NCBI GenBank assembly: GCA_019112735.1
Contig: DXIS01000040.1
Span: forward strand, 62,001-126,000
DNA: 64,000 nt
Direction: 5' to 3'
DNA from: Candidatus Mediterraneibacter guildfordensis
Lineage (GTDB): Bacteria; Bacillota; Clostridia; Lachnospirales; Lachnospiraceae
Positions 19,254 to 29,697 of this stretch are shown one piece after another. The notes under the pieces were generated by a model. It saw only the letters and a list, made by a program, of their open reading frames with translations. It made no database searches and was not told where the DNA came from. The first letter of the stretch is position 1; each line of letters starts with the position of its first letter. A program made the position numbers and the translations under genes.

Positions 19254-22200
19254 CTATTCTGTACGCAGCGCTGTCACCGGATCGCTCTTCGCCGCTTTTT
19301 TTGACGGGATCAGACCGCCGAGAAGTGTGAGCACCACGCTTAATACGATCAGGATCACAGCCGGCACCGCCGGCAGCACTGCGCTGACCTCATTCGTCCC
19401 CGCCAGGAAATGGATCAGGGCGTTGCCCGGGATCAGCAGCAGCAGTGAGATCAGGATCCCCAGGACGCCGGCGCACAGGCCGATGATAAAGGTCTCCGCA
19501 TTAAAGACCTGGGATATATTTCTCTTCGAAGCGCCGATGGCTCGCAGGATGCCGATCTCTTTTCTTCTTTCCAGTACGCTGATATAAGTGATGACCCCGA
19601 TCATGATGGAGGACACGATAAGGGAGATCGCCACAAATGCGATCAGCACATAGCTGATGATATCAATGATCGTTGTAACGGAAGACATGAGCGTTCCCAC
19701 CATGTCCGTGTATGTGATCACCTTTTCTTCTTCGCCGTCTGCTTCCATCCGGCTGTTGTAATCATCCAGGATGCCGACCACCGCTTCTTTGCTCTCGAAG
19801 TCTTTCGGATAAATGTCGATCCCCGACGGTTCATCAAAATCCACATACCCCAGCGTCCGCAGGTTATTGTCGTATGAAGCGCTCTGGCCGGAACTCATGG
19901 ACATCATCAGTTCCGTGAATTCCTCGCCCGTCATGTTCATCTCAAATGCCTCTGCAAATGCATCAGCATCAATATTCACCGCATCTGCAAGGACATCTCC
20001 GATCTGTTTCATCGCCTGCCCGAACGCCTCACTGAGTCCTGAAGCAAGCCGGCCCATCACCTGCTGCATGGCGGATGTGATCTGCGTCTCCAGCGCCCCG
20101 CTGATCGCATTTCCGTAGGAAGTCACAGCCTGGCCCATATAGTCTTCCATCGCACCGGCAAGCTGCTGTTCCAGCGCCGCCGTGTCAACCGAGTCCGCAA
20201 GGCCTTCCGCCAGATACTGCTGCGCTTCTTCTGTCTGCATATAAGCGATAAACGTCTCCCCGACCACGGCCGGATCCGGCGCCCCGGTGCTTTCCGCATA
20301 TGCCCCGTACCCTGCCGCCAGATCAGCCGCCAGACTCTGGAGCTGTTCCGGTGTGATCTCGATATCCGCAAGGCAGGATGCCAGAAGCCCGTTAAACCAT
20401 TCATTGATCACGGATACTGCGCGGTCCGTCTGAAGATATTCTTCAAACCCGGTGTAAAATTCTTCCGCCGTCGTATACTGCGCCGACTGCGCATATTCGA
20501 GATAGCCCTCTTTCAGCGCCGCCGCCAGCTGCGCCACCTGATCACTGGTCACAGCCATGCCTCCGCCGGACTGGATGATCCCGGCGATATGCGCTTTCAG
20601 GATGTCCCCGGCGCCGGTCATGATATATTCCCGGAAGCTCTGCATCAGTCCCGACGCATCCCCTTCCGGGTGTTCTTTCACATAATTATTATACCCGTTT
20701 ATCAGCCGCTCAGTCGTCTCCGCGAATTCTTTTTCAGAAACAGATATATCCAGACTGCCCAGCATGTCCCCCAGATCCATGGACGGCATATCCGGGAGAT
20801 CCACACTGATCCCGGACAGATCGATCATGCCTGAAAGATCCGCCGAACTGCCCATATCCGCGAACAGCGACGACAGATCAACCGAGTCGGACAGACCGGA
20901 GAGCGCGCTCTCGTCAAACCCGAACGCCTCCTGCAGCTTTTCTTCATCCACGGTAAAGAGGGAGCCCATATCAAACTTTTCATCGCTCTCTTCCCCGAAG
21001 GGCTCGTTTGTAAAGACATTGACCGTCTTATCTGCCAGCTGCTGCTGTACGATCTCCGTCTGCGCGGCATATTCCGCCACATGCTCCGTCAGCGACGCCG
21101 GGTAATTGATCCCTGCGCTCAGCGCAGAGGCGCTGGCGTCCTCCGACGGCTGGACGATCCCTACGACCGTGAGCTTTTCCCCGTTTTCCACGAGGTTTTT
21201 CATATATGCCTTATCACCGGACTTATCGGTCCACACCTTGTACTCGCTGTCATACTGATAACAGTCCGCCGGGTTCACGATGCGGAATTCAGTTCCGAGG
21301 ATGTCATCATACGTATAAGTCCCCATTTCGTCCGGCACCGTTATGTTCTCTTCATTCATGAACTGTTCGACCATCTCGTCAAGCTCAAGGGGATCCCTGA
21401 GCCCCAGCGTGTAAAGCAGGAAATCGCTCATTCCGCCGCCGGATGTCAGCACAAGCACGCACTCATTATAATCCTCCGGCCAGCGCCCCGCTTTCACGTC
21501 GTACTGCCCTTCATAGAGCTGCTCATTTTCCGGCATCTCATAAAACACATCCGTGCTCATCATGGATGACATCATACTGTTGGAATTCGAAGAACTGCCA
21601 AGCCCCATCGCACTAAACGACTGATCCGGATGCACCTGGCGGATCTCATCCCCGTTTTCTTTATAGATCTGCGGCTCGGCGCTGTAAGAGTACTCCACGG
21701 CATTGGTATAGTCTTCGACTCCGCTCTCACCGCTGTCAAAATATGCCTTCAGAGAAGCCAGGTCGTTGGAATCCATGGTGGAAAACATATCCGTCACCAT
21801 CTCCACGACCCGGATCTCCCCGTCTTCCTCCTGCACACCGGCTCCCTGGCCGCTTACCATGAGCGAAGAGAAATCAAAGCCCGTGCTCTGGATCTGCAGA
21901 GGGTATTCGGACAGGGTCTCCTCCTCCACATGTTCGATGTAAGCATTCACGCCGGTGGAAAGGGAGAGGATGAGCGCGATGCCGATAATGCCAATGGAGC
22001 CGGCAAAAGCGGTCAGGAGCGTCCTCGCTTTCTTCGTGCGGAGATTATTAAAACTCAGTGACAGCGCTGTGAGGAAAGACATGGATGCCTTCCCCATATT
22101 CCGGTGTTCCGGTTCTTCTGTCACAGATTCATCTACGATAAATTCATTGCTGTCGGAAATGATCTTTCCGTCTTTTAATTTCACGATGCGGGTGGCATAC

Positions 22201-22814
22201 TCATACGCCAGTTCCGGGTTATGCGTCACCATGACGACCAGCCGGTCTTTCGCCACGTCTTTTAATAGTTCCATTACCTGTACGCTCGTGTCGCTGTCCA
22301 GTGCGCCGGTGGGCTCATCCGCCAGGAGGATGTCCGGATCGTTGACCAGCGCCCGGGCGATGGCCACCCTCTGCATCTGTCCGCCGGAGAGCTGGTTCGG
22401 CTTCTTGTGGATCTGTTCTCCAAGCCCCACCTGTTCCAGCGCTTCACGCGCCCGGTCCCTTCGCTCCGCCTTGCCGATGCCGGAGATGGTCAGCGCAAGT
22501 TCTACATTTGCCAGGATCGTCTGGTGCGGGATCAGGTTATAGCTCTGGAATACGAAGCCGATCGTATGGTTCCGGTACGAATCCCAGTCCCTGTCCTTAT
22601 ATTTTTTCGTAGAGATCCCGTTGATGATCAGGTCCCCGCTGTCATAGCGGTCCAGTCCCCCGATGATATTCAGAAGCGTCGTCTTGCCCGAGCCGCTCGG
22701 GCCCAGAATGGCGACGAATTCATTGTCCCTCAGATTCAGGCTTACCCCGTCCAGCGCTTTCTGGATCAGGCTGCCTGTGCGGTATTGTTTACGGATATCC
22801 TTGATCCGGAGCAT
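19254..22814 (-). CDS. ABC transporter with fused ATPase and FtsX-like permease (1186 aa)
   Basis: [39 protein letters not shown] then permease with TM at about 250 and 1050-1180; [14 protein letters not shown]. Confidence 0.92.
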   Translation of the reverse strand: MLRIKDIRKQYRTGSLIQKALDGVSLNLRDNEFVAILGPSGSGKTTLLNIIGGLDRYDSGDLIINGISTKKYKDRDWDSYRNHTIGFVFQSYNLIPHQTILANVELALTISGIGKAERRDRAREALEQVGLGEQIHKKPNQLSGGQMQRVAIARALVNDPDILLADEPTGALDSDTSVQVMELLKDVAKDRLVVMVTHNPELAYEYATRIVKLKDGKIISDSNEFIVDESVTEEPEHRNMGKASMSFLTALSLSFNNLRTKKARTLLTAFAGSIGIIGIALILSLSTGVNAYIEHVEEETLSEYPLQIQSTGFDFSSLMVSGQGAGVQEEDGEIRVVEMVTDMFSTMDSNDLASLKAYFDSGESGVEDYTNAVEYSYSAEPQIYKENGDEIRQVHPDQSFSAMGLGSSSNSNSMMSSMMSTDVFYEMPENEQLYEGQYDVKAGRWPEDYNECVLVLTSGGGMSDFLLYTLGLRDPLELDEMVEQFMNEENITVPDEMGTYTYDDILGTEFRIVNPADCYQYDSEYKVWTDKSGDKAYMKNLVENGEKLTVVGIVQPSEDASASALSAGINYPASLTEHVAEYAAQTEIVQQQLADKTVNVFTNEPFGEESDEKFDMGSLFTVDEEKLQEAFGFDESALSGLSDSVDLSSLFADMGSSADLSGMIDLSGISVDLPDMPSMDLGDMLGSLDISVSEKEFAETTERLINGYNNYVKEHPEGDASGLMQSFREYIMTGAGDILKAHIAGIIQSGGGMAVTSDQVAQLAAALKEGYLEYAQSAQYTTAEEFYTGFEEYLQTDRAVSVINEWFNGLLASCLADIEITPEQLQSLAADLAAGYGAYAESTGAPDPAVVGETFIAYMQTEEAQQYLAEGLADSVDTAALEQQLAGAMEDYMGQAVTSYGNAISGALETQITSAMQQVMGRLASGLSEAFGQAMKQIGDVLADAVNIDADAFAEAFEMNMTGEEFTELMMSMSSGQSASYDNNLRTLGYVDFDEPSGIDIYPKDFESKEAVVGILDDYNSRMEADGEEEKVITYTDMVGTLMSSVTTIIDIISYVLIAFVAISLIVSSIMIGVITYISVLERRKEIGILRAIGASKRNISQVFNAETFIIGLCAGVLGILISLLLLIPGNALIHFLAGTNEVSAVLPAVPAVILIVLSVVLTLLGGLIPSKKAAKSDPVTALRTE

Positions 22815-22983
22815 TTCTGCTGTCTCCCTTCCCTGTTTGGCTATACTGCCCCACTTTTAATGCGGCTCTTATTATAGTCAAAATCGGTGTGATTGTCGAG
22901 AACTCTTCACATTATTTTCACAGTATTTCCGCCATCGCCGCGGTCCGCATTTTCATTTTACAAAATATGTAAAAGTATTTAAC

Positions 22984-23019
22984 TTTGTTATATTCTGTTT
23001 TATGGTATGATATAACAAA
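22984..23019. promoter_or_regulatory. Inverted repeat over the probable promoter of the rpiR-like gene
   Basis: TTTGTTATAT-N16-ATATAACAAA, with TATGAT -10-like box inside; a second palindrome TTTTACAAAATATGTAAAA lies at 22956-22974. Confidence 0.55.
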
Positions 23020-23042
23020 ATCACAGCAGATGAGGTTTTCTT

Positions 23043-23885
23043 ATGACTGATATCTATTTTGCAAAAAAAGACGTTCATTTTACCAAAACAGAAAAGAAAC
23101 TGATCGATTATATCATTGCCAGCCCGCAGGATTTCGTCCGTATGAGCATCGGGGATGTGGCAAGATGCATCGGAAGCTCGGAACCTACGGTATCCCGCTT
23201 TGCCCGCCACTGCGGCTACACCGATTTCAAAGAACTCAAAAGCGCAGTCCTGGCGCACATCGCTGAAGAGAATCCCCCGGCCGGGAAGCTTACTTCCACA
23301 CTGGGAAGTGAATCTTCCTCCACACCTGAAGGATTCCTTCACCGGCAGCAGTACTGCATCGAAAAGACGCTGGAATTTCTGGAGCCTCATCAGCTCACTC
23401 AGGCAGCGGATATGATCCTTTCCGCCGATACCGTCTGGATCTACGCCAAAGGCGCTTCTATATCCATGGCGGAACTGCTCCGTTTCAGGCTGAACCGGTT
23501 CGGCAGACGCGTCATGCTGCTGCCCGCGGGCAGTTCGGAACTGTTTGAACACATGAACTTTTTCACTGAAAAAGACCTCGTGATCCTCTTCGGCTTCCAG
23601 AAAACGCCGAAAGAAGCTGCCGTGATCCTGGATCATCAGAAATCTGTCGGCTATCCCTGCATTTTCTTTACAAGCAGGCTTTACCGGTCGCCGGATCAGG
23701 AAAATGTCCTGTCCCTGTTCGTCTTCCGCGGCGAGCCTTCCGAATATCACTCCATGGCAGCCCCGGCCGCGCTGCTGGATGCCCTGGTTGTCATGCTGGG
23801 CGCCCGGCTCGGAGAATCTTCATCTGAACAGCTTGACCGGCTGTATAAGTTAAAAGAACATTATAAAACGGAGATCCCCCGATAG
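23043..23885 (+). CDS. MurR/RpiR family transcriptional regulator (HTH plus SIS domain)
   Basis: FTKTEKKLIDYIIASPQDFVRMSIGDVARCIGSSEPTVSRFARHCGYTDFKELK HTH. Confidence 0.9.
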   Translation: MTDIYFAKKDVHFTKTEKKLIDYIIASPQDFVRMSIGDVARCIGSSEPTVSRFARHCGYTDFKELKSAVLAHIAEENPPAGKLTSTLGSESSSTPEGFLHRQQYCIEKTLEFLEPHQLTQAADMILSADTVWIYAKGASISMAELLRFRLNRFGRRVMLLPAGSSELFEHMNFFTEKDLVILFGFQKTPKEAAVILDHQKSVGYPCIFFTSRLYRSPDQENVLSLFVFRGEPSEYHSMAAPAALLDALVVMLGARLGESSSEQLDRLYKLKEHYKTEIPR

Positions 23886-23897
23886 GATCTCCGTTTT
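23865..23897. terminator. Intrinsic terminator overlapping the 3' end of the rpiR-like gene
   Basis: AAAACGGAGATCC CCCGATA GGATCTCCGTTTTT. Confidence 0.85.
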
Positions 23898-23905
23898 TGC
23901 TTTTG

Positions 23906-24703
23906 TTATATTTCCGCACCTTTTAACAGCACGGACACATAGTCTCCGCCCAGCGCGTCGATCTCTTTTAACGCCCGCTTCAGGATCCCTGCGGATTCCA
24001 CTTTAAATGTCAGGGATTCAGACATCCTGATCTCATACGCGCCTTTCGTGATCTCGCCGGCAAGTCCGTCCACCGTACTGACTGTCCGCTCAAATTCATT
24101 CCACACACAGCCGTACTGGAAGGACTGATGCGTATCGCTTCCCGCAACCAGCGGGCGGTTTAACTTCCGGGAGAGCGCCCGCATCTTCTCCCATGTGCCG
24201 TACCGGTCCCGTGCCAGGTCTTTCCCGTTCACGTCGAGGAAAAAGAATTTCTCCAGCATCTCCTGCGGCAATTCCGGAATATGGCCGCCTTCCCGGTACG
24301 GGTGCCCGGCTCCGAAGATCACCGGATACTCTTCCACAAGTTCCGCCAGTTTTTCAAACGACAGGAAGCTGCCCTTTTCCTTGTGAGGCTCCAGTCTCCG
24401 GTTCATCTCAAGGATACATTCCATAGGACCGATGATGAGCGTATGCCCTCCTTCAGCGATATCCGTCTCCATCCCCGGGAAGATGCGGAATCCGCTCTCC
24501 GTCACCAGCGAATCCCCGTCCCTGCTGCAGCGTCCGGATATGTACCGGTATACCTCCTGAAATCCAAGCGTATTGAAATGCTCTGTAAGACAGAGCGCGT
24601 CCAGTCCGGACTTCTGCGCTTCACGAAAGAGCCAGTCTGTATACTCTCTGGAAAAAGGAAGCTTCTTTGCGAGTTTCCCATGTGTATGAAAATCAATTTT
24701 CAT
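23906..24703 (-). CDS. PHP-domain phosphoesterase-like protein
   Basis: MKIDFHTHGKLAKK, LCLTEHFNTLG, FGAGHPYREGG, LVAGSDTHQ. Confidence 0.85.
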   Translation of the reverse strand: MKIDFHTHGKLAKKLPFSREYTDWLFREAQKSGLDALCLTEHFNTLGFQEVYRYISGRCSRDGDSLVTESGFRIFPGMETDIAEGGHTLIIGPMECILEMNRRLEPHKEKGSFLSFEKLAELVEEYPVIFGAGHPYREGGHIPELPQEMLEKFFFLDVNGKDLARDRYGTWEKMRALSRKLNRPLVAGSDTHQSFQYGCVWNEFERTVSTVDGLAGEITKGAYEIRMSESLTFKVESAGILKRALKEIDALGGDYVSVLLKGAEI

Positions 24704-24764
24704 GCTTCTTTATTCATCCTTCCTGTAAAAAAACTAATTCCTGTCTCCACGCGCCTGCGCGGAT

Positions 24765-25589
24765 CTACAGCACTGCCGACGCGCCGAAGCTTGCGCATAC
24801 CCAGACAATGGAAATGCATACAAAAATGAGGTCCGCCCGGGTCACTTTCAGCATGGCCAGCTTCATTTTCTTCACTTCCGGATTCTGGATCGAATGGCGG
24901 TATCCCCTGAGTTCCAGCGCTTCCACGGTCGTTCTGGAACGCTTCGCCGTATTGAGCATCAGCGGATAGAACGCCTGAATGATCATCCTGATCTGATACG
25001 CCAGATACCGGATCTTGCCGGCCAGCCCGTTCTTTGAAGGCGGATTGCCCCGCAGCCTGTAGGAGAGCAGGATATTCTGGAACTCTTCCATCAGCACCGG
25101 CAGGATCCGGTACGCAAAGGAAATACTGAAAGAGAGCTGCCCAGGACACCCGAACCAGAGCATGCCGTTCGCCAGACGGTCCGGATCGAGCCCTGAGAAT
25201 ACCGTGATCGATGCAAGAGACACAACTGCAACTTTCAGCGTCATGATCAGAAGCGGCACAATCGTCTCCGTATTCCCACCGAAGAACAGCGCCACGATAA
25301 ACAGATATCCCGTCTGAGAAAATACACCAATGCAAAACAGGAAAAGCACCAGCGGCGCGATCCGGGCCGCCCGCGTGGTCAGTGCAACGAAAATGAAGAT
25401 CCCCAGCAGGAGCACCACATCGTTCAGGAACCATGGCACCAGCCCGAAAAAGAGATACCAGACGAGCAGGATGCGGGGATCCAGCTTCGCGATCACCGTG
25501 TCATCATTTCCGTATGCGTTTTTTAACACCTGATTTCTCAGGAAGTCAATGGAAATTTTGTCTAATATATTTTCTGATAGTTTACGCAT
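24765..25589 (-). CDS. Energy-coupling factor transporter T component (ORF track 24765..25721; likely start MRKLSENILDK at 25589)
   Basis: EcfT-type TM pattern and EALELRGYRHS cytoplasmic motif; start overlaps the end of the EcfA gene. Confidence 0.85.
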   Translation of the reverse strand: MRKLSENILDKISIDFLRNQVLKNAYGNDDTVIAKLDPRILLVWYLFFGLVPWFLNDVVLLLGIFIFVALTTRAARIAPLVLFLFCIGVFSQTGYLFIVALFFGGNTETIVPLLIMTLKVAVVSLASITVFSGLDPDRLANGMLWFGCPGQLSFSISFAYRILPVLMEEFQNILLSYRLRGNPPSKNGLAGKIRYLAYQIRMIIQAFYPLMLNTAKRSRTTVEALELRGYRHSIQNPEVKKMKLAMLKVTRADLIFVCISIVWVCASFGASAVL

Positions 25590-27309
25590 ATTTCTCACCC
25601 CGGAAATATCCCATGAATTCATCGATCGTAAAACAGGGATTTTCAATCCCCAGCGCACGTCCCATATCGTAGATCTGCGGCGGACGGATACCGACCTGCT
25701 GACGCACATACATATCGGCAAAGATTTCTTCCTTTGTGCCGTCTGCGATCACATAACCGGATGACAGTACGATCAGACGCTCCGCCCAGTCGCACACCAG
25801 CTGCATATCATGTGTGGCGATCACCACGGTGTCTGTTACTCCTTTGAGCATCTGCAGGGTTTTCATGATCTCACGCCTGGTGGCAATATCGAGGTTGGCG
25901 GTGGGCTCGTCAAGCAGCAGGATCTCAGGCTGCAGGGCGATACCGATCGCAAGAGACGCACGGCGCATCTGGCCGCCGGACAGAAGCCTTCCGTCACGGT
26001 CCTGGAGATCCGTGAGCCGGAACATTTCCAGCAGTTCATTCGTATGTTTCTCATAATCTTCTACTCTCCGCACTTTCATCGCATACTCGATGTCTTTGCG
26101 GATAGAATCTTTGATGAACATTTCCTCCGGATTCTGATAAACCATGGAGATCGTACGTCCCAGTTCTTCCTTCGGCAGTTCCGCCGTCGGTCTGCCGTTT
26201 AGCAATACCTGCCCGGATTCCGGCCGGATCAGGCCCATCATAAGCTTCATCATGGTGGATTTGCCCGCTCCGTTGGAACCGATCAGCGCGATCTTCTCGC
26301 CTTTACCGATCTGCAGCGAAAAATCATCGAAGACCTTCGGCGGCTCGCCTTTGACCGCGCGGTATTTAACGGTCACATTTTTAAAATCAACGATCGGATC
26401 CCGGGTCAGATCCTTCCGTGCCGCCTGCTTGTACGCCGGTCCTTTATTTTTCAGATAGGGCGCAAACACACGCGTTCCTTCGTTCACATCTACCGGAAGG
26501 ACTTCTTCTTTTTTCTCAAACGGCTCCCGCGGGAGCAGCCCGCCGTCCAGCATCCGCTCCGCCGCGATCGAGACCTGGGGCGGGAAAATATTGCAGCCCT
26601 GCAGTTCTTCCGTCCGCCGCATCGCCTCTTTCGCCGGAAGGATCCACTGTACGGTCCCATCCTTCAGGAGCATTACATTTTTACAGTATTTTACAATGTA
26701 ATCCGTATGATGCTCGATCACAATGACCGTCTTGCCATATTTTTCATTCAGTTCTTTCAGCACTTCGTAGATCCCGTCTGCATGGGCCGGATCCAGCTGG
26801 GCGATGGGTTCGTCCAGGATCAGGATGTCCGGACTTAACGCCGCGGTCCCCGCCAGGGCGAGAAGATGCTTCTGGCCGCCGGAGAGCTGCCATACATAAT
26901 CGTCAACCTTTGAAGACAGGCCGCAGACCTTCAGCGCTTTCTTCCCTTTCTCTTCATAATCCGGCATGGCGTAATTGAGACATGCATAAGATGCATCCTC
27001 CAGCACGGTGGGACAGACGATCTGGTTTTCAAAATCCTGGTATACATATCCCACTTTGCGGGCCAGCGTACCGATCTCCTGCTCTTTTGTATTCATTCCG
27101 TCGATCAAGACTTCTCCGTCCATATCTCCGACGATAAAATGAGGGATCAGGCCGTTCAGCGTCTTACAAAGCGTGGATTTCCCGCAGCCGTTGTTTCCAA
27201 CGATTGCCAGGAAATCCCCTTTTTCAATGACCGCTGATGCATTTTTCAGCGTCGGCTCTGATGCCCCCGGGTATGTAAATGTCAGATCCCTGATCTCTAT
27301 AATACTCAC
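25582..27309 (-). CDS. Energy-coupling factor ATPase, two fused EcfA-type domains
   Basis: Two Walker A motifs (GNNGCGKST, GSNGAGKST), two signatures (LSGGQKHLLALAG, LSGGQMRRASLAI). Confidence 0.92.
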   Translation of the reverse strand: MSIIEIRDLTFTYPGASEPTLKNASAVIEKGDFLAIVGNNGCGKSTLCKTLNGLIPHFIVGDMDGEVLIDGMNTKEQEIGTLARKVGYVYQDFENQIVCPTVLEDASYACLNYAMPDYEEKGKKALKVCGLSSKVDDYVWQLSGGQKHLLALAGTAALSPDILILDEPIAQLDPAHADGIYEVLKELNEKYGKTVIVIEHHTDYIVKYCKNVMLLKDGTVQWILPAKEAMRRTEELQGCNIFPPQVSIAAERMLDGGLLPREPFEKKEEVLPVDVNEGTRVFAPYLKNKGPAYKQAARKDLTRDPIVDFKNVTVKYRAVKGEPPKVFDDFSLQIGKGEKIALIGSNGAGKSTMMKLMMGLIRPESGQVLLNGRPTAELPKEELGRTISMVYQNPEEMFIKDSIRKDIEYAMKVRRVEDYEKHTNELLEMFRLTDLQDRDGRLLSGGQMRRASLAIGIALQPEILLLDEPTANLDIATRREIMKTLQMLKGVTDTVVIATHDMQLVCDWAERLIVLSSGYVIADGTKEEIFADMYVRQQVGIRPPQIYDMGRALGIENPCFTIDEFMGYFRGEKYA

Positions 27310-27351
27310 TTGCGGACACCTTCCTGTATCTTAATGCATTTCCGGCTGTGC

Positions 27352-28194
27352 CTATGCAGCCTTATCAACCTTTGCCCGGCTCCGGATCACACCGATCACG
27401 ATCAGTGCGACAACCGCCGCCGCGATGATGGCCACGATCATTGCCTGCGTGCTCTCAGCCCATGAAGCTTCCCAGTCGATCAGTTCAAATCCGCCTGTCG
27501 CCAGAAGCTCCGCTGCAACAGCTGCGATAAATCCGATGATGCAGATCCCGACCGTCTTCGCTGATACACCCCCGCTTCCCAGCACTGTCTTCTCATCGCG
27601 CGGCTTCATGCCAAGAAGCGGCTCGATCTTGCCGTACAGCTTCGGTACAAGGAACATGGTCGGAAGCATACAGAAGAGGATGCCTGAAAACAGAACATCA
27701 TTGAGGCATGCAAATCCTTCTGTGAAAAACACGCTTTCCGGCAGGCCTGCCACAGCCTCAAAATCTTCTACTGCAAACTGTACTTTCAGAATGTCTACGA
27801 TGCAGCCCATAAACTGCTGGATAAATACACCGAAGATAGAAGCTCCGGCGACAACCGCACGGTTTCTCGGGTTCTTTACAAGACGCCCCGCGATATATAC
27901 GCCGATGGTCACGGTAATGAATTTTTCCAGTTCACCAAGGCCTCCAAACTGTCCCAGCATGATCTCGCTGAATACCAGTTCGCCGGTCGCAGCCCCCAGG
28001 CCGGCGGACAGCGGGTCAAAAAGCATTGCCAGCGTCAGCGGGATAAACAGGAAATACTCTACCGAGAACTCTACGATGCCCACCTGAAAAGACGGGATCA
28101 GTTCCGTGAACAGAGTAGCCAGCCCGTACAGTGACATGGAAAGGACAAATACCATTAATTTCTGTGACTGAGAAATCTTATTCTGTGAATTCAT
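27352..28194 (-). CDS. ECF-transporter S-component-like membrane protein, substrate unknown (ORF track 27352..28269; likely start MNSQNKISQ at 28194 with GGAGG)
   Basis: Multi-TM protein directly upstream of EcfA/EcfT genes; ATGELVFSEIM, IAGRLVKNPRNR. Confidence 0.62.
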   Translation of the reverse strand: MNSQNKISQSQKLMVFVLSMSLYGLATLFTELIPSFQVGIVEFSVEYFLFIPLTLAMLFDPLSAGLGAATGELVFSEIMLGQFGGLGELEKFITVTIGVYIAGRLVKNPRNRAVVAGASIFGVFIQQFMGCIVDILKVQFAVEDFEAVAGLPESVFFTEGFACLNDVLFSGILFCMLPTMFLVPKLYGKIEPLLGMKPRDEKTVLGSGGVSAKTVGICIIGFIAAVAAELLATGGFELIDWEASWAESTQAMIVAIIAAAVVALIVIGVIRSRAKVDKAA

Positions 28195-28343
28195 GATCAT
28201 TTCCTCCGTTACTCTCTTACTCGTTTGTTTCATCTGTTTTTCTGTTATCAGTTCAGGACCGCTTTGCATTTTTGCGAAGCCGTATCATCTCTGACCACAG
28301 TGCTTATTATAGATAAATGAGAATACCGGCGATATCACGAACC

Positions 28344-28382
28344 CATAAAATGTAAGTAAAATTTTCGTAAATACATTTTATG
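28344..28382. promoter_or_regulatory. Palindromic operator-like site upstream of the ECF/PHP operon
   Basis: CATAAAATGTA-N17-TACATTTTATG; possible -10 TATAAT on minus strand at 28306-28311. Confidence 0.5.
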
Positions 28383-28417
28383 AAAGTTTTATTACACTTC
28401 AGATTATACCAGATGCT

Positions 28418-28834
28418 CTACCACCCTCTAAAAAAGAACAGACACGCCCCCAGCCCTTTGCCTGCAGCCAGGCAGACGATAAAAAGTGACAGATACCGGG
28501 TGATCCGCGCCCGGCGCATGAACACAGGGAATACATTCAGGATCTCCGCCAGCGCCATGGCCCAGCATCCCACGAAGATCCCCGTGAAGATCCCGAACAC
28601 CGCCAGTCCCGGAAGCCCCGCCGGGATGCCGGTATGAAAGACTGTAACGACATTGCCGAGGATGCCGCCCACCGCCGCACAGTCTTCGTAGAAGCAGACT
28701 TTATCCCCGGTATGAGTCCGGTCTGCGAAGTCAGCGATCACCCCCAGTTCCACAATAAATGAAAAAAGGCCGCCGGCCACGGCGACCCCTGCGCTAAGTC
28801 CTGCTATTGCCAGCAGGATCTCACGGATCCACAT
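28418..28834 (-). CDS. spoVAB: Stage V sporulation protein AB (start likely at 28834)
   Basis: MWIREILLAIAGLSAGVAVAGGLFSFIVELGVI ... CAAVGGILGNVVTVFH; overlaps end of spoVAA. Confidence 0.87.
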   Translation of the reverse strand: MWIREILLAIAGLSAGVAVAGGLFSFIVELGVIADFADRTHTGDKVCFYEDCAAVGGILGNVVTVFHTGIPAGLPGLAVFGIFTGIFVGCWAMALAEILNVFPVFMRRARITRYLSLFIVCLAAGKGLGACLFFFRGW

Positions 28835-29459
28835 CAATCTCCTCCCCTTTCCTGTCCGCATTCTCGACCAGCGTCGTCTGGATGTCATTCTCATACAGCC
28901 GCATCTGCACTTCCATTGGCGTCGGGTCCACTGTAAAACGCTTTTTCCCGAAATGATTGAAGAAGATCAGGATACCTGCGGCGACGCCGACGGAGTAGGA
29001 GACTTCCAGCACGGTAAACCCGCTGGTCTCAACTCCTGTTGCCAGCTCATAGATCTGTCCGAAAAGCTTCGTCACGTCTACATCATTATTAAATGCCATG
29101 ATGGAAAAGGCCGCGCCGAAGAAAACCGCCGCAGCCGCAAATGCCGTTTTGATCAGATGCCAGATACGCGGCGGCGTCTTCTGTTCTTCATAAGTGATAA
29201 GCATGTCCATCTCGCCCAGGTTCCGTACGTCCAGATCCGGGAATTCCTCATGGATGCAGGATATGATCTCCAGCACGGACAGGACGCGCCTGCCTTTTTT
29301 CTTTTTCGGAAAACGCAGGATCTTTCGCGACCGGATCTTCGCCAGCATGAGTTTATCCGTGCATTCCATGCTCAGGATATCCCCCAGGGTCACATCCGGG
29401 GCTGTCACCTCCGTATTCCTTCCGCCTTTTATATAGAGTGTATTTTTCTCAGACTTCAC
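28821..29459 (-). CDS. spoVAA: Stage V sporulation protein AA (likely GTG start at 29459)
   Basis: VTLGDILSMECTDKLMLAKIRSRKI, FFNHFGKKRFTVDPTPMEVQMRLYE; position next to sigF and spoVAB. Confidence 0.85.
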   Translation of the reverse strand: MKSEKNTLYIKGGRNTEVTAPDVTLGDILSMECTDKLMLAKIRSRKILRFPKKKKGRRVLSVLEIISCIHEEFPDLDVRNLGEMDMLITYEEQKTPPRIWHLIKTAFAAAAVFFGAAFSIMAFNNDVDVTKLFGQIYELATGVETSGFTVLEVSYSVGVAAGILIFFNHFGKKRFTVDPTPMEVQMRLYENDIQTTLVENADRKGEEIDVDP

Positions 29460-29631
29460 AGCCGTCTCCCTCCGGAGCGCAGATGCTGTATGTCGCACGG
29501 ATCAGAAAGCCCTCGCTGTCCGGCGCATCCGGCGCACTGAGATAATAAAATACTCCGGCCGCCACTGCAGCCAGCACGATCACCAGAAGACATATCCATA
29601 TCTTTTTCTTTCCATCCTCCATCTCATTCAC
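29449..29631 (-). CDS. 60-aa predicted single-pass membrane protein between sigF and spoVAA
   Basis: MNEMEDGKKKIWICLLVIVLAAVAAGVFYYLSAPDAP...; stop overlaps GTG start of spoVAA (CTGTGAAGTCTGA). Confidence 0.65.
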   Translation of the reverse strand: MNEMEDGKKKIWICLLVIVLAAVAAGVFYYLSAPDAPDSEGFLIRATYSICAPEGDGCEV

Positions 29632-29697
29632 CCGTCCTTTCCTGCTGGTTTAGTATCCGGCATCCCACGGGAAAATATTCATCCGGCAGGATTCTTT

